Assembly (NCBI RefSeq): GCF_001905795.1
Contig: NZ_LIXJ01000006.1
Span: 62,001-126,000 of the forward strand
Length of the DNA: 64,000 nucleotides
Reading direction: 5' to 3'
From: Streptomyces sp. CB01580
Lineage (GTDB): Bacteria > Actinomycetota > Actinomycetes > Streptomycetales > Streptomycetaceae
The notes below the pieces were generated by a model that saw only the letters and a program-made list of their open reading frames with translations, did not search any database and was not told where the DNA came from. Every line of letters begins with the position of its first letter. The first letter of the stretch is position 1. Both the position numbers and the translations under genes were made by a program. Positions 26,341 to 35,271 of the stretch are shown here, one piece after another.

Positions 26341-26865
26341 GTGCTCCCATCCGGCCTGCGGCTGTACCCGTTTGCCGTCATCGCGGTCGGGACGCCCCTG
26401 CTGGGCGTACTGCTGGCACGGCGCCGCTTCGTGGTGATCACTGTCGCCGGCGCCAGCATGGAGCCGGCCTATCGAAGCGGCGACCGGGTGCTGATCCGAC
26501 GGCTCAGCCAGAGTGGGCGCACAGGCATCAAGAGGGGAGGGGGCGTCGTCGCGAGCTGGCGACCGCCCTCCGGTGACCCGCCAGCAGAGCCCGCGGAGAC
26601 GCCCGGCAGGCCTTGCCGGCCGACCGGCGAGCCACCCGGTGCCCGAGGCTGGATGATCAAGCGCGTCGTGGCAGGCCCCGGCGACCCGGTGCCCGAAGGC
26701 CTGGGCCCCGCCCTCGTCGTTGAGGCCGGTAAGCCCGTACCGCAGGACCGGTTCGTGGTCATGGGCGACAACGCCGCTCACAGCCACGATTGCCGCCACA
26801 CCGGCTACGTCGCAGCGCGCGACATCCTCGGAGTGGTGATCCACAGGCTCGAACGCCATCGGTGA
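26341..26865 (+). CDS. S26 family signal peptidase-like protein
   Basis: The 174-aa product starts at GTG 26341 with GAGGAG immediately upstream (very short spacing, so a slightly later start is possible). It has one N-terminal membrane helix (YPFAVIAVGTPLLGVLLA), the catalytic serine motif VAGASMEPAYRSGDRVLIRR, the lysine motif GWMIKRVVAGPGD and the GDN box VVMGDNAAHSHDCRHTGYVA. Ser-Lys dyad peptidases of this size often sit beside ABC exporters in peptide natural-product clusters; here the exporter is reduced to a remnant, so the peptidase may be an orphan. The active-site residues are intact. Confidence 0.85.
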   Translation: MLPSGLRLYPFAVIAVGTPLLGVLLARRRFVVITVAGASMEPAYRSGDRVLIRRLSQSGRTGIKRGGGVVASWRPPSGDPPAEPAETPGRPCRPTGEPPGARGWMIKRVVAGPGDPVPEGLGPALVVEAGKPVPQDRFVVMGDNAAHSHDCRHTGYVAARDILGVVIHRLERHR

Positions 26866-26919
26866 GGCGGACAGCGGTTATGGCACCGTTTCCGCAACGG
26901 CCATGACCGGCACGACGGA

Positions 26920-26994
26920 TCAACCGGGCGCCGAGCGGAGGGCAGCCCAGGTCGCCGGGCCGACTTCGCCGTCGACCGCTGGCATGGGCCCGCG
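26920..26994 (-). pseudogene. peptidoglycan-binding domain C-terminal remnant
   Basis: The end of a minus-strand frame reads LGRGPMPAVDGEVGPATWAA and LRSAPG before a stop. VDGxVGPxTWxAL is the hallmark end of a PG_binding_1 repeat. The rest of the domain is not present in frame. Confidence 0.5.
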
Positions 26995-27252
26995 GCCGAG
27001 ATTGACGTGTACAATCCAGCACCACCGCACCGAGTCCGTCCGGACACCGGAGAGCAGCATCCGAACTGCCCGGGCCGAGCGCCCTCGCCGAGCGCGCCGA
27101 TCGGGCGACCGGCTCGCCAAGTCGCCCTCGTTCGACGGGCGAAGCGGCGTGACGTCCACGACGCAGACCACCGCGACAGAGCCGGCCCGAGTCACGGGCC
27201 GGCCTGTCTCTCACTTCGTACGGCTGTCGGCGTTCGCCGTCACCGGTCGACC

Positions 27253-27420
27253 ACTAGTGCCGCTCCCGGCAACGTTTGCCCCGTCGCATCGTCCGGCACG
27301 CACGCTCGCGGCGTTGGCCGAAAGCCCACGTAGCCCGCTACGAGGGCTTTCGGCCGCCTTGCGATCGCACGCACCGGACGATGCTCCTTCCGGGCAAACC
27401 TTGCCGGTCACGGCACTAGT
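27253..27420. repeat. 168-bp foldback (MITE-like) element
   Basis: The ends are ACTAGTGCCG and CGGCACTAGT. The arms stay alignable over about 80 bases each (CCGGCAACGTTTGCCC against CCGGCAAGGTTTGCCC in reverse complement; GCATCGTCCGG in both) with small mismatches and a two-base gap, and meet in a tight hairpin around GGCCGAAAGCCC and GGGCTTTCGGCC. There is no coding capacity. Such structures are typical of non-autonomous MITEs. The right end supplies the stop codon of the small secreted protein. Confidence 0.75.
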
Positions 27421-27742
27421 CGATGCGGTCCACCCAGACGCTCACGACGTACCCCGTGCCCCACGGGTTGGAGGCGACCGAAGTCTGGCCGACGGGGGCC
27501 CAGTCACCGAGGATGATGCGCTGCGGCAGTCTGGGGTCGAGCGGGTTGAGCACCGCGTGAATCCGGTGCTGACCAGTGCCGCTGGTGCAGAGACTGGAGA
27601 GGCTGCTCCCGGACGAGATGGTGCAGTCGCCGGGCACTGCCTGGGCAGCGGGCGCCGTGGCCAGCATCATGCCCGCCGTGGCCGCCGCGACGGCCACGGC
27701 GCCGGCGATACCGCGCTTCTTGGACAGGGACTTCGTGAACAT
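27416..27742 (-). CDS. small secreted protein, 3' end altered by the foldback repeat
   Basis: ATG 27742 with AAAGGAG gives 108 aa with a Sec signal peptide (KKRGIAGAVAVAAATAGMML, cleavage near APAAQA). The mature part has two Cys (CTISSGSSLSSLC) and ends YVVSVWVDRID. The family is not known to me; the cysteine pair may form a disulfide. The TAG stop lies within the end of the repeat (ACTAG), so the original C-terminus may have been longer. An 8-bp palindrome about 150 bases upstream may be regulatory. Confidence 0.65.
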   Translation of the reverse strand: MFTKSLSKKRGIAGAVAVAAATAGMMLATAPAAQAVPGDCTISSGSSLSSLCTSGTGQHRIHAVLNPLDPRLPQRIILGDWAPVGQTSVASNPWGTGYVVSVWVDRID

Positions 27743-27887
27743 GGAGACTCCTTTGTCCGATGACGATGCGTGATGGGAAGAGACGCATGTGCGGGTGGAG
27801 CGTGGAGCGGAGCGATCCGGCTTCGACGGGCGGATCCCATGGGGTGCCACGGACGCCGCGGATACCAAAGCGCGACAATGGATGAGA

Positions 27888-27907
27888 AAGCAGGTGATTA
27901 CCTGCTT
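27888..27907. promoter_or_regulatory. perfect 8-bp inverted repeat
   Basis: AAGCAGGT, spacer GATT, ACCTGCTT. It lies in a locally AT-richer stretch about 150 bases upstream of the small secreted protein gene, the size of a dimeric regulator site. The cognate protein is unknown. Confidence 0.35.
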
Positions 27908-28514
27908 GATCGCGAGCCAAATCCTGCCCAGGTACGCGGTTCCTGGCAAGAGCTTGGCCAGATTTGGTACAGACCAATCATCGGTCCGTCGGTGGCGCGG
28001 GACGTAGGCGGAGTCTCCAGCCGGTGAGTCAACACCCCGCGTCGTCAGGTGCGTTGGCCGCTGGACGCTCGGGGGTCAGGGCGTGTCGGGGGACGCCCAG
28101 ATGCCGCCCGGGCCCGTCGGGGCGGCCAAGGGGGCGAGGTCGGCGGCACCCTGGGCCACCAGTCGCCACCTCAGTATCCGGCCGGATCAACCGGTGGGCG
28201 GCGGCCGGCGGCACCTGCCCGGCCGTTCCCGCCTCCCAAACGGTCCCGGCCGCTCCGGGCCGCGTGACGGGTGCGCCGTCGCGAGCGTGATGCGTACCGT
28301 GTGCCGGGTTCCTCTTTCGCCAGTTCCGAGTTCGTCGGCGAACCGGTCGGACGCGGTGGCCGCGAGGTCCCAGTCGGCGGTCAGGAACTCGGCCCAGTCG
28401 CGGGGCCGAACCTCGGGCACCACGCGATCCGCCAACTCGTCCTTCAGACCCAGCCCCCGTCATCGCAAAGGCCCTCGGCTACTGTTCACGGTGTCGTCGG
28501 AGCCGACCAATGAA
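27908..28514. other. gap without a confident gene
   Basis: A minus-strand frame at 28187-28435 (VVPEVRPRDWAEFLTADWDL, then ATASDRFADELG) looks protein-like in composition, but I do not recognise it and it has no clear ribosome-binding site. The rest holds only short open frames. Decayed sequence between insertion remnants is the likely explanation. Confidence 0.35.
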
Positions 28515-28855
28515 CATGCGAGCCTTCGACAACCAGGACCGCGGCATCGTCATATAGGTGCTCGACGACGTATTCACGCACGTCATCGCAGACCACATCG
28601 GCGTCCCATTTGGCCCGGCCGAGCAGGTGCTGCATTGCCGTGCGGGCTGGCAGCCCCGGCCCATTCCGCGATGGTCCAGCAGTTTTTGCGCGGCAGGTCG
28701 GACAGCAGGCCCAGCACCAGCCGCCCGGCCTGCAGGCGGGGTTCGACCCGGGCGAACCGGGCAGCGATCCGGCCCATGGCCACCTCGAACGCCTCCCGCC
28801 AGCGGGCGGGATCTGTGCTGTGACCTGCGGCCACCGTCTCTTCGCCAGTCCACAC
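28515..28855 (-). pseudogene. IS701-type transposase N-terminal remnant, frameshifted
   Basis: PARWREAFEVAMGRIAARFA, LQAGRLVLGLLSDLPRKNCW and TIAEWAG are in one frame; after a shift at about 28650, MQHLLGRAKWDADVVCDDVR and EYVVEHLYDDAAVLVVE follow in another. This is the N-terminal domain of Streptomyces IS701-like transposases; the catalytic DDE part is missing. Confidence 0.85.
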
Positions 28856-28921
28856 AACTCACGTTGATCAACGGTGGCCGCACCCGTCTCCGCCGCGGCC
28901 CTGGCCCAGCGAGATCACGAC

Positions 28922-29854
28922 CTACGAGCGTTCGGTGAGCAACTCCGCCAGATGGTCAGCGAATTCGGTGAGCCAGTCCAACTGTAGTCCGCTGCGAGCG
29001 ATGCGGAATCCGTGGCGGCGGCCCCAGAACGCAGCCTGGACGGCACGGAACTGGGCCCAACGCTGGACGCGTTCGCGATCGACTTCCGCGGCCTCGGCGA
29101 AGACGTCCAGGTCGCGGTGGACCGCCTTGCGCAGGTCGTCCGCGTCGAGGAGTGTCAACGCGCGCGACTTGAGCAGCGTGCCGCCGTCGTAAGCGGGATC
29201 TCCTGCATATCCCTTGGGGTCGACGGCCAGCCATGGCTCACGGTCGGCGCGCAGGATGTTCCTGGCGTGGAGGTCACCGTGGATGAGGGTGTCCGGCTGG
29301 ACGCGGCCCAGCTCGCGGACGGTCGCCGCGGCGGCGTCCACCACGTAGCGCGACAGTGCGTGCGTCAGCTCCTCAGCGTCCTTGCGTAGCTGCTCCTCCC
29401 AGACATTGGCCTGCTCCTTCAGCCGGGGCAGGCCCGGGGGTGCGGGAATGGCCAGCCGACGACTGATCCGCCCTGCGACTGTCACAACCTCGTCGCCGTC
29501 TTCGACTCCAGCCAGGGTTGACGCCTGGACCCGCTCAAGCAGCATTGCGAACCGCTCGTCGTCGCGCTCGTACAGCAGGACCGCTCCGCGCCCGTCCCAC
29601 GCCGCGAAAGCGTCGGGCTCGTGGACGTTGCCGGGGTGCGGAAATGACACCTTCAGCACAGCAGTACCTTCGGCCCGCTGCCGCACGGGGATGATCACCC
29701 CGACGCCCCCGTGCATGACCTTCCCGTCCGGCACGCACTCCCAGCGCCCCAGCAGCTCTTCCACGATCCTGGCCAGTTCGCCGAGCCACGCCGCTCCGGG
29801 CTCTCCTTCGCGCTCAATGGTGCTCTGCGCGAACGCCTCTGGTATCTCGATCAC
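28922..29854 (-). CDS. aminoglycoside phosphotransferase family protein (APH(6)-like)
   Basis: The 310-aa protein has the kinase-like fold of streptomycin 6-phosphotransferases: a small N-lobe (GKVMHGGVGVIIPVRQRAEG, TAVLKVSFPHPGN with the ATP-contacting Lys), LLYERDDERFAMLLERVQ, the catalytic loop DTLIHGDLHARNIL (HGDxxxxN, about 189-202) and the metal site LAVDPKGYAGDPAYDGG. All catalytic residues are present and the length is typical (about 300 aa). It may phosphorylate an aminoglycoside or a hydroxyurea-like or cell metabolite; genome annotations of this family often overstate resistance. It sits alone, flanked by broken genes. Confidence 0.88.
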   Translation of the reverse strand: MIEIPEAFAQSTIEREGEPGAAWLGELARIVEELLGRWECVPDGKVMHGGVGVIIPVRQRAEGTAVLKVSFPHPGNVHEPDAFAAWDGRGAVLLYERDDERFAMLLERVQASTLAGVEDGDEVVTVAGRISRRLAIPAPPGLPRLKEQANVWEEQLRKDAEELTHALSRYVVDAAAATVRELGRVQPDTLIHGDLHARNILRADREPWLAVDPKGYAGDPAYDGGTLLKSRALTLLDADDLRKAVHRDLDVFAEAAEVDRERVQRWAQFRAVQAAFWGRRHGFRIARSGLQLDWLTEFADHLAELLTERS

Positions 29855-30009
29855 CTGGGCACCTTACGCGTCGGCCTGACGCCGCCACCAAGCCCGACCC
29901 TGGGGTGTTGCGACGATGGATAGAACCCAAGTAGTAGGGGCCAGGGCGGGGCTCTTTTTTGCATTTCGGAGATTGCTCTGCCAATAACGCGAAAGCAGGC
30001 GCTCGCTCC

Positions 30010-30650
30010 TCAGCGCGGGGCTGCTGGGAGGTGGGTGGCCGAACGCTTGGCCTCATCACGCGCACGGAAGCCGAAGCTGATGAGGATGACGCTCTCGCCA
30101 GCACTGAGGAGCGTCCTTCCGTGCGGGTTGATCGCTCCATCGAACGTAATGCATTCCCCCGGTGCGAGATCGCACGCACGGTAGCCGTCTGCGCCAATGA
30201 GGATGGTGGTGCTCACGGTGGGAGCTGTGGCGAGACGATCGTGCTTTGAGACACAGGATCGGGTTGGCCTCACCGAAGCCGAACTCATCGACGTGGAAGT
30301 CGAGGAACTGCCCCTCCTCCAGGTAGGCGATGTAGACGCCATTGTGCGGCTGCTCGACCTCCAGACCGGTGGCTGCGCTACGACTGCGGCGAGATCGACT
30401 TGCCTGGCGAAGTGGTTCGCGGCGTCACCAACAGCCGCGTTCCACATACCGTTGTGAAGGTATCCGTCAGCGGCCAGGACCTTCTCGGCCTCCTGCGCCA
30501 TAGCGGCGATCAAATCGATGGGGAAGGACTGGTCACTCAGGTGGCGCTGGTGCACCCGCTGGTGCGTGGTCAGCTCGCGCACAGCGTCCCGGAGGGTGGG
30601 GAAGTCCTCTGCCCGCCGGGCTCGGGTCAGGGCCGTGGTGTGGGACTGGA
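30010..30650 (-). pseudogene. 2OG-Fe(II) dioxygenase-like gene with two compensating frameshifts
   Basis: The outer frame gives QRHLSDQSFPIDLIAAMAQE, then KVLAADGYLHNGMWNAAVGD at the start, and ILIGADGYRACDLAPGECIT, DGAINPHGRTLLSAGESVIL at the end. Between about 30370 and 30243 the sensible protein is in another frame: GLEVEQPHNGVYIAYLEEGQ, FLDFHVDEFGFGEANPILCL. The HVDEF (HxD) and NPHGRT (His, Arg) elements match the iron and 2-oxoglutarate ligands. One shift out and one shift back leave the ends in register, so the gene is either recently broken or carries sequencing errors. The exact start is uncertain. Confidence 0.65.
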
Positions 30651-30669
30651 GTCATGAGGTCCACTGACC

Positions 30670-30985
30670 GCTCCACTGGCGAGGCACCGGGCGGACCTCC
30701 CACTCACCCCGGCCGACGGCGGCTGGATGCCCCTCGGCCCCTCCCCGATCTCCTTCGCACACGGCTACCACCCCCCGAAAGAGATGACAGACGACGAGAT
30801 CGACACGGCCGTCACCCAGTTCTCGGCCGCCACCGCCGGGGCCGCCTCCTGGAGTTCCACGCCGGACACGGCCAGCTCCTTCACTCCTTCCTCTTTCCTC
30901 TCGCCAACCGGCGCACCGACCGCTACGGCGGGGACTTCACCGCACGCACCCTCCTCCTACGCCGTACCGTCCGCGGTTCCGTGAG
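30670..30985 (+). pseudogene. old yellow enzyme (NADH:flavin oxidoreductase) fragment
   Basis: GPSPISFAHGYHPPKEMTDD, EIDTAVTQFSAAT in one frame, then after a shift near 30850 LLEFHAGHGQLLHSFLFPLA, NRRTDRYGGDF. The last two match the VEVHxAHGYLLxSFLSPLxNxRTDxYGG signature of OYE-family proteins. The N-terminal FMN barrel start and the C-terminal half are missing, as is the segment between the two blocks. Confidence 0.75.
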
Positions 30986-31094
30986 CAACGACTCGCTTCT
31001 GAGCAGCGATGGCGGTCGCGGTAGGCACTGCGGATGGGTTTCTGCGGTCTGTCGATCACGAGGAATCTGGGCTTGCCAGGGCGTCGAGGGTGGT

Positions 31095-33068
31095 TCATTC
31101 GGCGATCGGCTCGGTCACGGCGATGTCTCGTCGACCGAGGACCAGCCACCGATCGAACCAGTCCCTGGTACGGCGCAGGAGGTCGAGTTGGTGGTTGCGT
31201 TCCCGTATCCCATGGCCTTCTCGCGGGTAGAGGACGTACTCGTGCTCGACGCCGAACCGGACCAGAGCGCGGTGGAAGAACTCGGCCTGGGACGGTGAGA
31301 CGTTCGTGTCGTCCTCGCCCTGCAAGATCAGTACCGGGGTACGGATCTTCGAGGCGAACGAGACCGGGCTGAGCTGGTCGTGCGGGTGCGGGCCTGTTCC
31401 CTCCCAACCGGTGCTGCCGCCCAGGGCGGCCTCGAACGCCCCGTATTCGCCGGTTGCCGCTTGCATTCCCCAGTCGCTGATGCCGGCTCCCATCAGGCTG
31501 GCCCGGAATCGGTCCGTGTGCCCGACGGCCCAGGCGGCCATGAAGCCGCCATGGCTCCATCCCCCGATCCCGAGGCGGTCCGGGTCGGCGACCCCGCTGG
31601 TGATCAGCAGATCAATCCCGGTGACGATGTCGGTCCACTCATTCATGCCGACCGCACCCGCGACGCTTGCGGCAAACGCGTGACCGTGCCCCTGGCCACC
31701 GCGCGGATTCGGCAGAAACACCGCGTAGCCAGCGGTGGCCAGCCACTGTCCGCTGACGTGCACGCCCAGCATGAACTGGTCCGCGTACCGGTCGTCCGGG
31801 CCGCCGTGGACCAACGTGACGAGGGGGAAGGGCCGCTCGTTCCGGGTCTTACCAGCCGGGAGGATCAGCAGACCGTCCAGCGCCAGTCCATCGGACGCCT
31901 CGTAGGACAGGCGTTCTTGAGTACCCCACCGGATGCCGCGATACTCAGGCCTGGTATCGCTGATCCTGGCCAGCGGCCCCCTCGGGGCCCCTGCGTGGAC
32001 GTTTACGGGTTCGTAGGCCGTGCTCACCAGGGCAGCGACGACATCACCGGATCGACTCGCGGTCAACGCCGTCAACAGACCATCCACACGCGCTACTTCC
32101 ACCAGGTGCGGCCCGCCGGGGTCGAGCCGGTGGACAGCGGTGTCCAGGCCGTCGGCGACAACGACCAGCGGCGGACCAGAGGCGACCTGGACGAGACCCA
32201 AGGGACATGCGGTCATCCCGTCTGTCAGGTTGCGGGGCCCGGCCGCAGCCCCGGAGAGCGGCACCACAACGTCGAACACGGCGGTGCCGCCCACCAGTCC
32301 CGGTGGGGTGACAGCCAGATATGCCAGGTGCCAGCCGGTTTCAGCTCGCCACCAGGTGAGCGAGGACGCCTGTGCTGCTGCCGGTCCGAGGTCCTGCGTC
32401 GTCTCACTCTCCAGATCCAGCAGGTGGAGTCGGGGCGCCTGCGAGCCGGGGTCCAGATCGGGCGTCGCCCAGGTGAGCACCGCCAGCGGGCCACCATCAG
32501 GTCGCTGGACCATCTCGACGGCGTGACGATCAACGACCGTGACCGGGGTACGGATCTGCCTGGTGCGCAAGTCCAGCAGCCGAATCCGGTCCAGTGGCAC
32601 ACGCTCGCCCCAGACCCGGGCGTCGTCCCGTTCTCTCGCCCGACGCCTGTCCTCATCGGTCGGCTCGTCCTGCGCGAAGAGGGCGATGAGGTCGGGATCG
32701 CTCAGGGGAAGGTAGCCGTGGATCCCGCCACTCCAGGCAGTCAGGGTCTCCACATCACCGTCGGCCAGCCGAGTCCGGTGCAGTTGGGTCGTGCCATCCT
32801 CGGCCCTGTCCGAGAGAAAGAAGACCGCTTCCGAATCCGGCGCCCACTGCGGGGACCGATCCGCCGTCATGCCTGCGGCCAGCTCCCGGGGCGCCGTGCT
32901 TCTGTCAACGGCCGCTATCCAAAGATGGCTGACCGGACGCTCGCCGGCCTGCCCGATCGCCGCCACTTCATAGACGACCCAACAGCCGTCGGGCGAGACC
33001 ACCGGGGCACGCGGCGCATAACCGTCAGCCACCAACTCCGCGGATAACTCAGTCGCAACATCTTCCAT
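31095..33068 (-). CDS. S9 family (prolyl oligopeptidase-like) peptidase
   Basis: From ATG 33068 (33092 is an alternative) the protein has about 657 aa. An N-terminal beta-propeller (VVSPDGCWVVYEVAAIG; QWAPDSEAVFFLSDRAEDGT) precedes an alpha/beta-hydrolase domain with LVTLVHGGPDDRYADQFM, the nucleophile IGGWSHGGFMAAWA (about 500-513), the acid region LILQGEDDTNVSPSQAEFFH and the histidine region YPREGHGIRERNHQLD. The layout is that of cytosolic acylaminoacyl- or dipeptidyl-type peptidases. No signal peptide. A TTA leucine codon at 33045-33047 near the 5' end implies bldA-dependent translation. The gene looks intact, unlike those to its left. Confidence 0.9.
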   Translation of the reverse strand: MEDVATELSAELVADGYAPRAPVVSPDGCWVVYEVAAIGQAGERPVSHLWIAAVDRSTAPRELAAGMTADRSPQWAPDSEAVFFLSDRAEDGTTQLHRTRLADGDVETLTAWSGGIHGYLPLSDPDLIALFAQDEPTDEDRRRARERDDARVWGERVPLDRIRLLDLRTRQIRTPVTVVDRHAVEMVQRPDGGPLAVLTWATPDLDPGSQAPRLHLLDLESETTQDLGPAAAQASSLTWWRAETGWHLAYLAVTPPGLVGGTAVFDVVVPLSGAAAGPRNLTDGMTACPLGLVQVASGPPLVVVADGLDTAVHRLDPGGPHLVEVARVDGLLTALTASRSGDVVAALVSTAYEPVNVHAGAPRGPLARISDTRPEYRGIRWGTQERLSYEASDGLALDGLLILPAGKTRNERPFPLVTLVHGGPDDRYADQFMLGVHVSGQWLATAGYAVFLPNPRGGQGHGHAFAASVAGAVGMNEWTDIVTGIDLLITSGVADPDRLGIGGWSHGGFMAAWAVGHTDRFRASLMGAGISDWGMQAATGEYGAFEAALGGSTGWEGTGPHPHDQLSPVSFASKIRTPVLILQGEDDTNVSPSQAEFFHRALVRFGVEHEYVLYPREGHGIRERNHQLDLLRRTRDWFDRWLVLGRRDIAVTEPIAE

Positions 33069-33116
33069 CATGCTCGCTGATTTTCCGTTCAACCGGCGCT
33101 AAGGCCCCTCCTTTTA

Positions 33117-33839
33117 TCACAAGAGCAACCCGCCCAGACGAGGGACTCCATCGCCCGCGACATCCCAATGCCCATAGTCATTGCTCACGAACGCCTGGTC
33201 CCCACACCTCGCCGACCTGGACACCACACCAGCATGACCCCACGTCAACCCCCGAAGGGCTTCAGAAGCCACCCACAAAGTAAGAGGACAGGTCGGAGGG
33301 AGGACGCGTTCGGTCACCCGCCCGGTGAGGTGGGCATTGATGACGGCGGCTTCGGTGAGCCAGTCTGCTGCGGCCAGCTGGTCGACCAGGCGCTGCAGTT
33401 CGCCGGCGCCGGCGGGGCACCCAACGGCCAGGGAATCCAGGGTGACGCCGGGGCCGAGTTGCCCCGGGACGCTGGTGTGCGTGGCCAGGGTCAGGACGAG
33501 CAGCCGCGTGCTGGCGGCGGCCTTGGCCTTGCAGAGCTTCTTGTCCGAGACGACTTTCTGGGCCCATCCGGAGAGCTTGGGCCGCATCTTCCTGCCGAAC
33601 GTGAACGGGCCCGTCCCGTCCCCGCAGGGCACGAGGCCGGATCCGTGACCCGGGTGGGGTTCTCGGGGCGGGGGCGGGGGCGGGGCGAGCAGGTCACAGG
33701 CGGTACCGGGACAAGACAGCCAGCCGCAGTCGGTCAGCTTCTCGACCAGGTCCTCCGGGTCGGTCAGGCCCAGCGCGGTCACGTCCTGCCCGACGAGGTT
33801 GCCGGTGCCGGTGCGCGCGGTGCGCAGGGTCAGCATCAC
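33117..33839 (-). CDS. unrecognised protein, possibly 5'-truncated
   Basis: 240 aa from GTG 33839 (VMLTLRTARTGTGNLVGQDV), without a ribosome-binding site, so the true N-terminus may be lost. Visible parts are a DCGWLSCPGTACDLL segment with three Cys, a Pro-rich stretch (LLAPPPPPPREPHPG), a basic region GRKMRPKLSGWAQKVVSDKK and an Ala/Leu-rich helical part (LQRLVDQLAAADWLTEAAVI) that could be a winged helix. I cannot assign a function. A 10-bp inverted repeat lies 55 bases upstream. Confidence 0.5.
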   Translation of the reverse strand: MMLTLRTARTGTGNLVGQDVTALGLTDPEDLVEKLTDCGWLSCPGTACDLLAPPPPPPREPHPGHGSGLVPCGDGTGPFTFGRKMRPKLSGWAQKVVSDKKLCKAKAAASTRLLVLTLATHTSVPGQLGPGVTLDSLAVGCPAGAGELQRLVDQLAAADWLTEAAVINAHLTGRVTERVLPPTCPLTLWVASEALRGLTWGHAGVVSRSARCGDQAFVSNDYGHWDVAGDGVPRLGGLLL

Positions 33840-33893
33840 GTCAAAGTTCAGTGAGACGGAACAGTCGCCAGTTGACCGGGGTCCCGGGCAGGG

Positions 33894-33919
33894 GCGGTTG
33901 ACGCCAGGACGTCAACCGC
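33894..33919. promoter_or_regulatory. 10-bp inverted repeat upstream of the unrecognised gene
   Basis: GCGGTTGACG, spacer CCAGGA, CGTCAACCGC: perfect arms, centre-to-centre about 16 bases. A dimeric repressor site is plausible. TTGAC within the arm could overlap a -35 element. Confidence 0.4.
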
Positions 33920-34182
33920 GTTGAACGTTCGAGCGACTACGCGTGCTGGCAGGTCCGCGTAGGGGCGGATTCCGTTCGTACGTACCGGAGGAAGGCTCGG
34001 TGAGGGAATGCCCGCGGCGGACGCTGACGGGCAGCGTGGCTTTGGCCGAATCCCGACTTGTCCTATCCGACAGTGCCCCAACAGCCAATAGATACAGGCA
34101 TGTTGAAGCGCATAGCGTGCTCGCCTGACGGACGGCAGCCCGACGTGGTGCCGTCCCTCGACCAACGAGGGGAGACACATCT

Positions 34183-35201
34183 ATGCGCATCAGCGCGCCC
34201 AGGAAAGCCGCCAGCGGTGCCGCTCTCGGCGCCCTCCTCCTCACCGGCATGAGCGCCGCAACCGCACAAGCCGCACCGGAGAAGTACAGCATCACCGTCA
34301 CCCAGGCCCCGGCTGCCAAGACTGTCTACGCCAACACAAGCGCCGCCGCGAGCTGCAAGCTCAACACCATCACCATCACCCGTACCAGCATGTGCATGGA
34401 TATCGGCGCCCGCATCGACCTGCTCAAGAACGGCAAGCCGTTCGCTCCGCCACCTTCGACATCAAGCACGCCATGACGCTGAAGAGCAACAAGCTGAAGC
34501 GGACAGAGAGCTTCACCGTCGGCAAGGCCAAGCTCGTCAATGCCAGCGGCATCCACGTCAACGTGTCCGTCGGCGGCGGCAAGGGTGTCAAGACCGCCGT
34601 CAAGTTCCCGCAAGGGTCCACCCTCGGCGCCGCTCACAAGGGAACCGTCGGCTACGCCGCCAGCGTCGGAAAGAAGAAGCAGCTCGCCAGCCCGGCCTCC
34701 TACCGGTTCACCTTCACCAAGCCCGGCTACACGATAGGCGGCTTCACCTACAACTCCGCCAAGTAACGCTGCGACGACACGTTCTGGGGCCCCAAGAAGC
34801 GCACCAAAAACCCCGGCTGCGTCTTCCCCTCCTACTCCCCAGTCTTCACCCTCTCCCGCAGCGACGCGAAGGTGAAGCAGTCCGCCAACCACATCTTCGA
34901 CGCCCAGCGCAAGATCACCGGTCACCCGGGCGCCTCCACCCCGCTGCACCGCATCACCAACGAGAAGACCATCAACGCCCACCGCAAGGCCATGTGCGCG
35001 AAGGTGCACAACCCCGACCCCAAGAAGTACGACTGCGACGAGTACCCGTTCGCCGCGAGCAAGGAGGGCGGCAATCCGGCCCGCGGCAGCACCCGCATCA
35101 TCTCCGCCGGTGACAACCGCAGCGCCGGAGCCCGCCTCGGCGGCTTCTACAAGGCCCAGCGCATCCTCAACGGCGACGGCTACTACGTCCGCATCAAGTA
35201 G
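34183..35201 (+). pseudogene. secreted NucA/NucB-type nuclease gene, broken twice
   Basis: A good start (GAGGGGAG, ATG 34183) and a Sec signal peptide (KAASGAALGALLLTGMSAAT, cleavage near AQAAP) open the gene. Near 34450 a frameshift moves the protein from NGKPFA to the next frame (ATFDIKHAMTLKSNKLKRTE). That frame ends at TAA 34764-34766, but the same frame continues as CDDTFWGPKKRTKNPGCVFP and ends with CDEYPFAAS, GDNRSAGARLGGFYKAQRIL, the NucA/NucB DNase active region. One frameshift plus one nonsense codon separate signal peptide from catalytic domain, so a secreted nuclease is no longer made. The 3' domain has codons and conservation suggesting recent loss. Confidence 0.8.
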
Positions 35202-35271
35202 GAGACGCAACGCGCCTGCCACAGGTCCCGTCTACCCTTCCAGGACGTAACCGGCAGGCACCGTAAGCACG

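Noticed and set aside
27888..27907. this inverted repeat as a transcription terminator
   Set aside because: It lies upstream of the nearest gene and is not followed by a gene end on either strand.
28922..29854. confident antibiotic-resistance call for the APH-like kinase
   Set aside because: The family includes many enzymes with unknown physiological substrates; only the kinase fold and catalytic loop can be read from the sequence.
31380..33047. 555-aa plus frame opposite the S9 peptidase
   Set aside because: Antisense shadow; the peptidase motifs on the minus strand are decisive.
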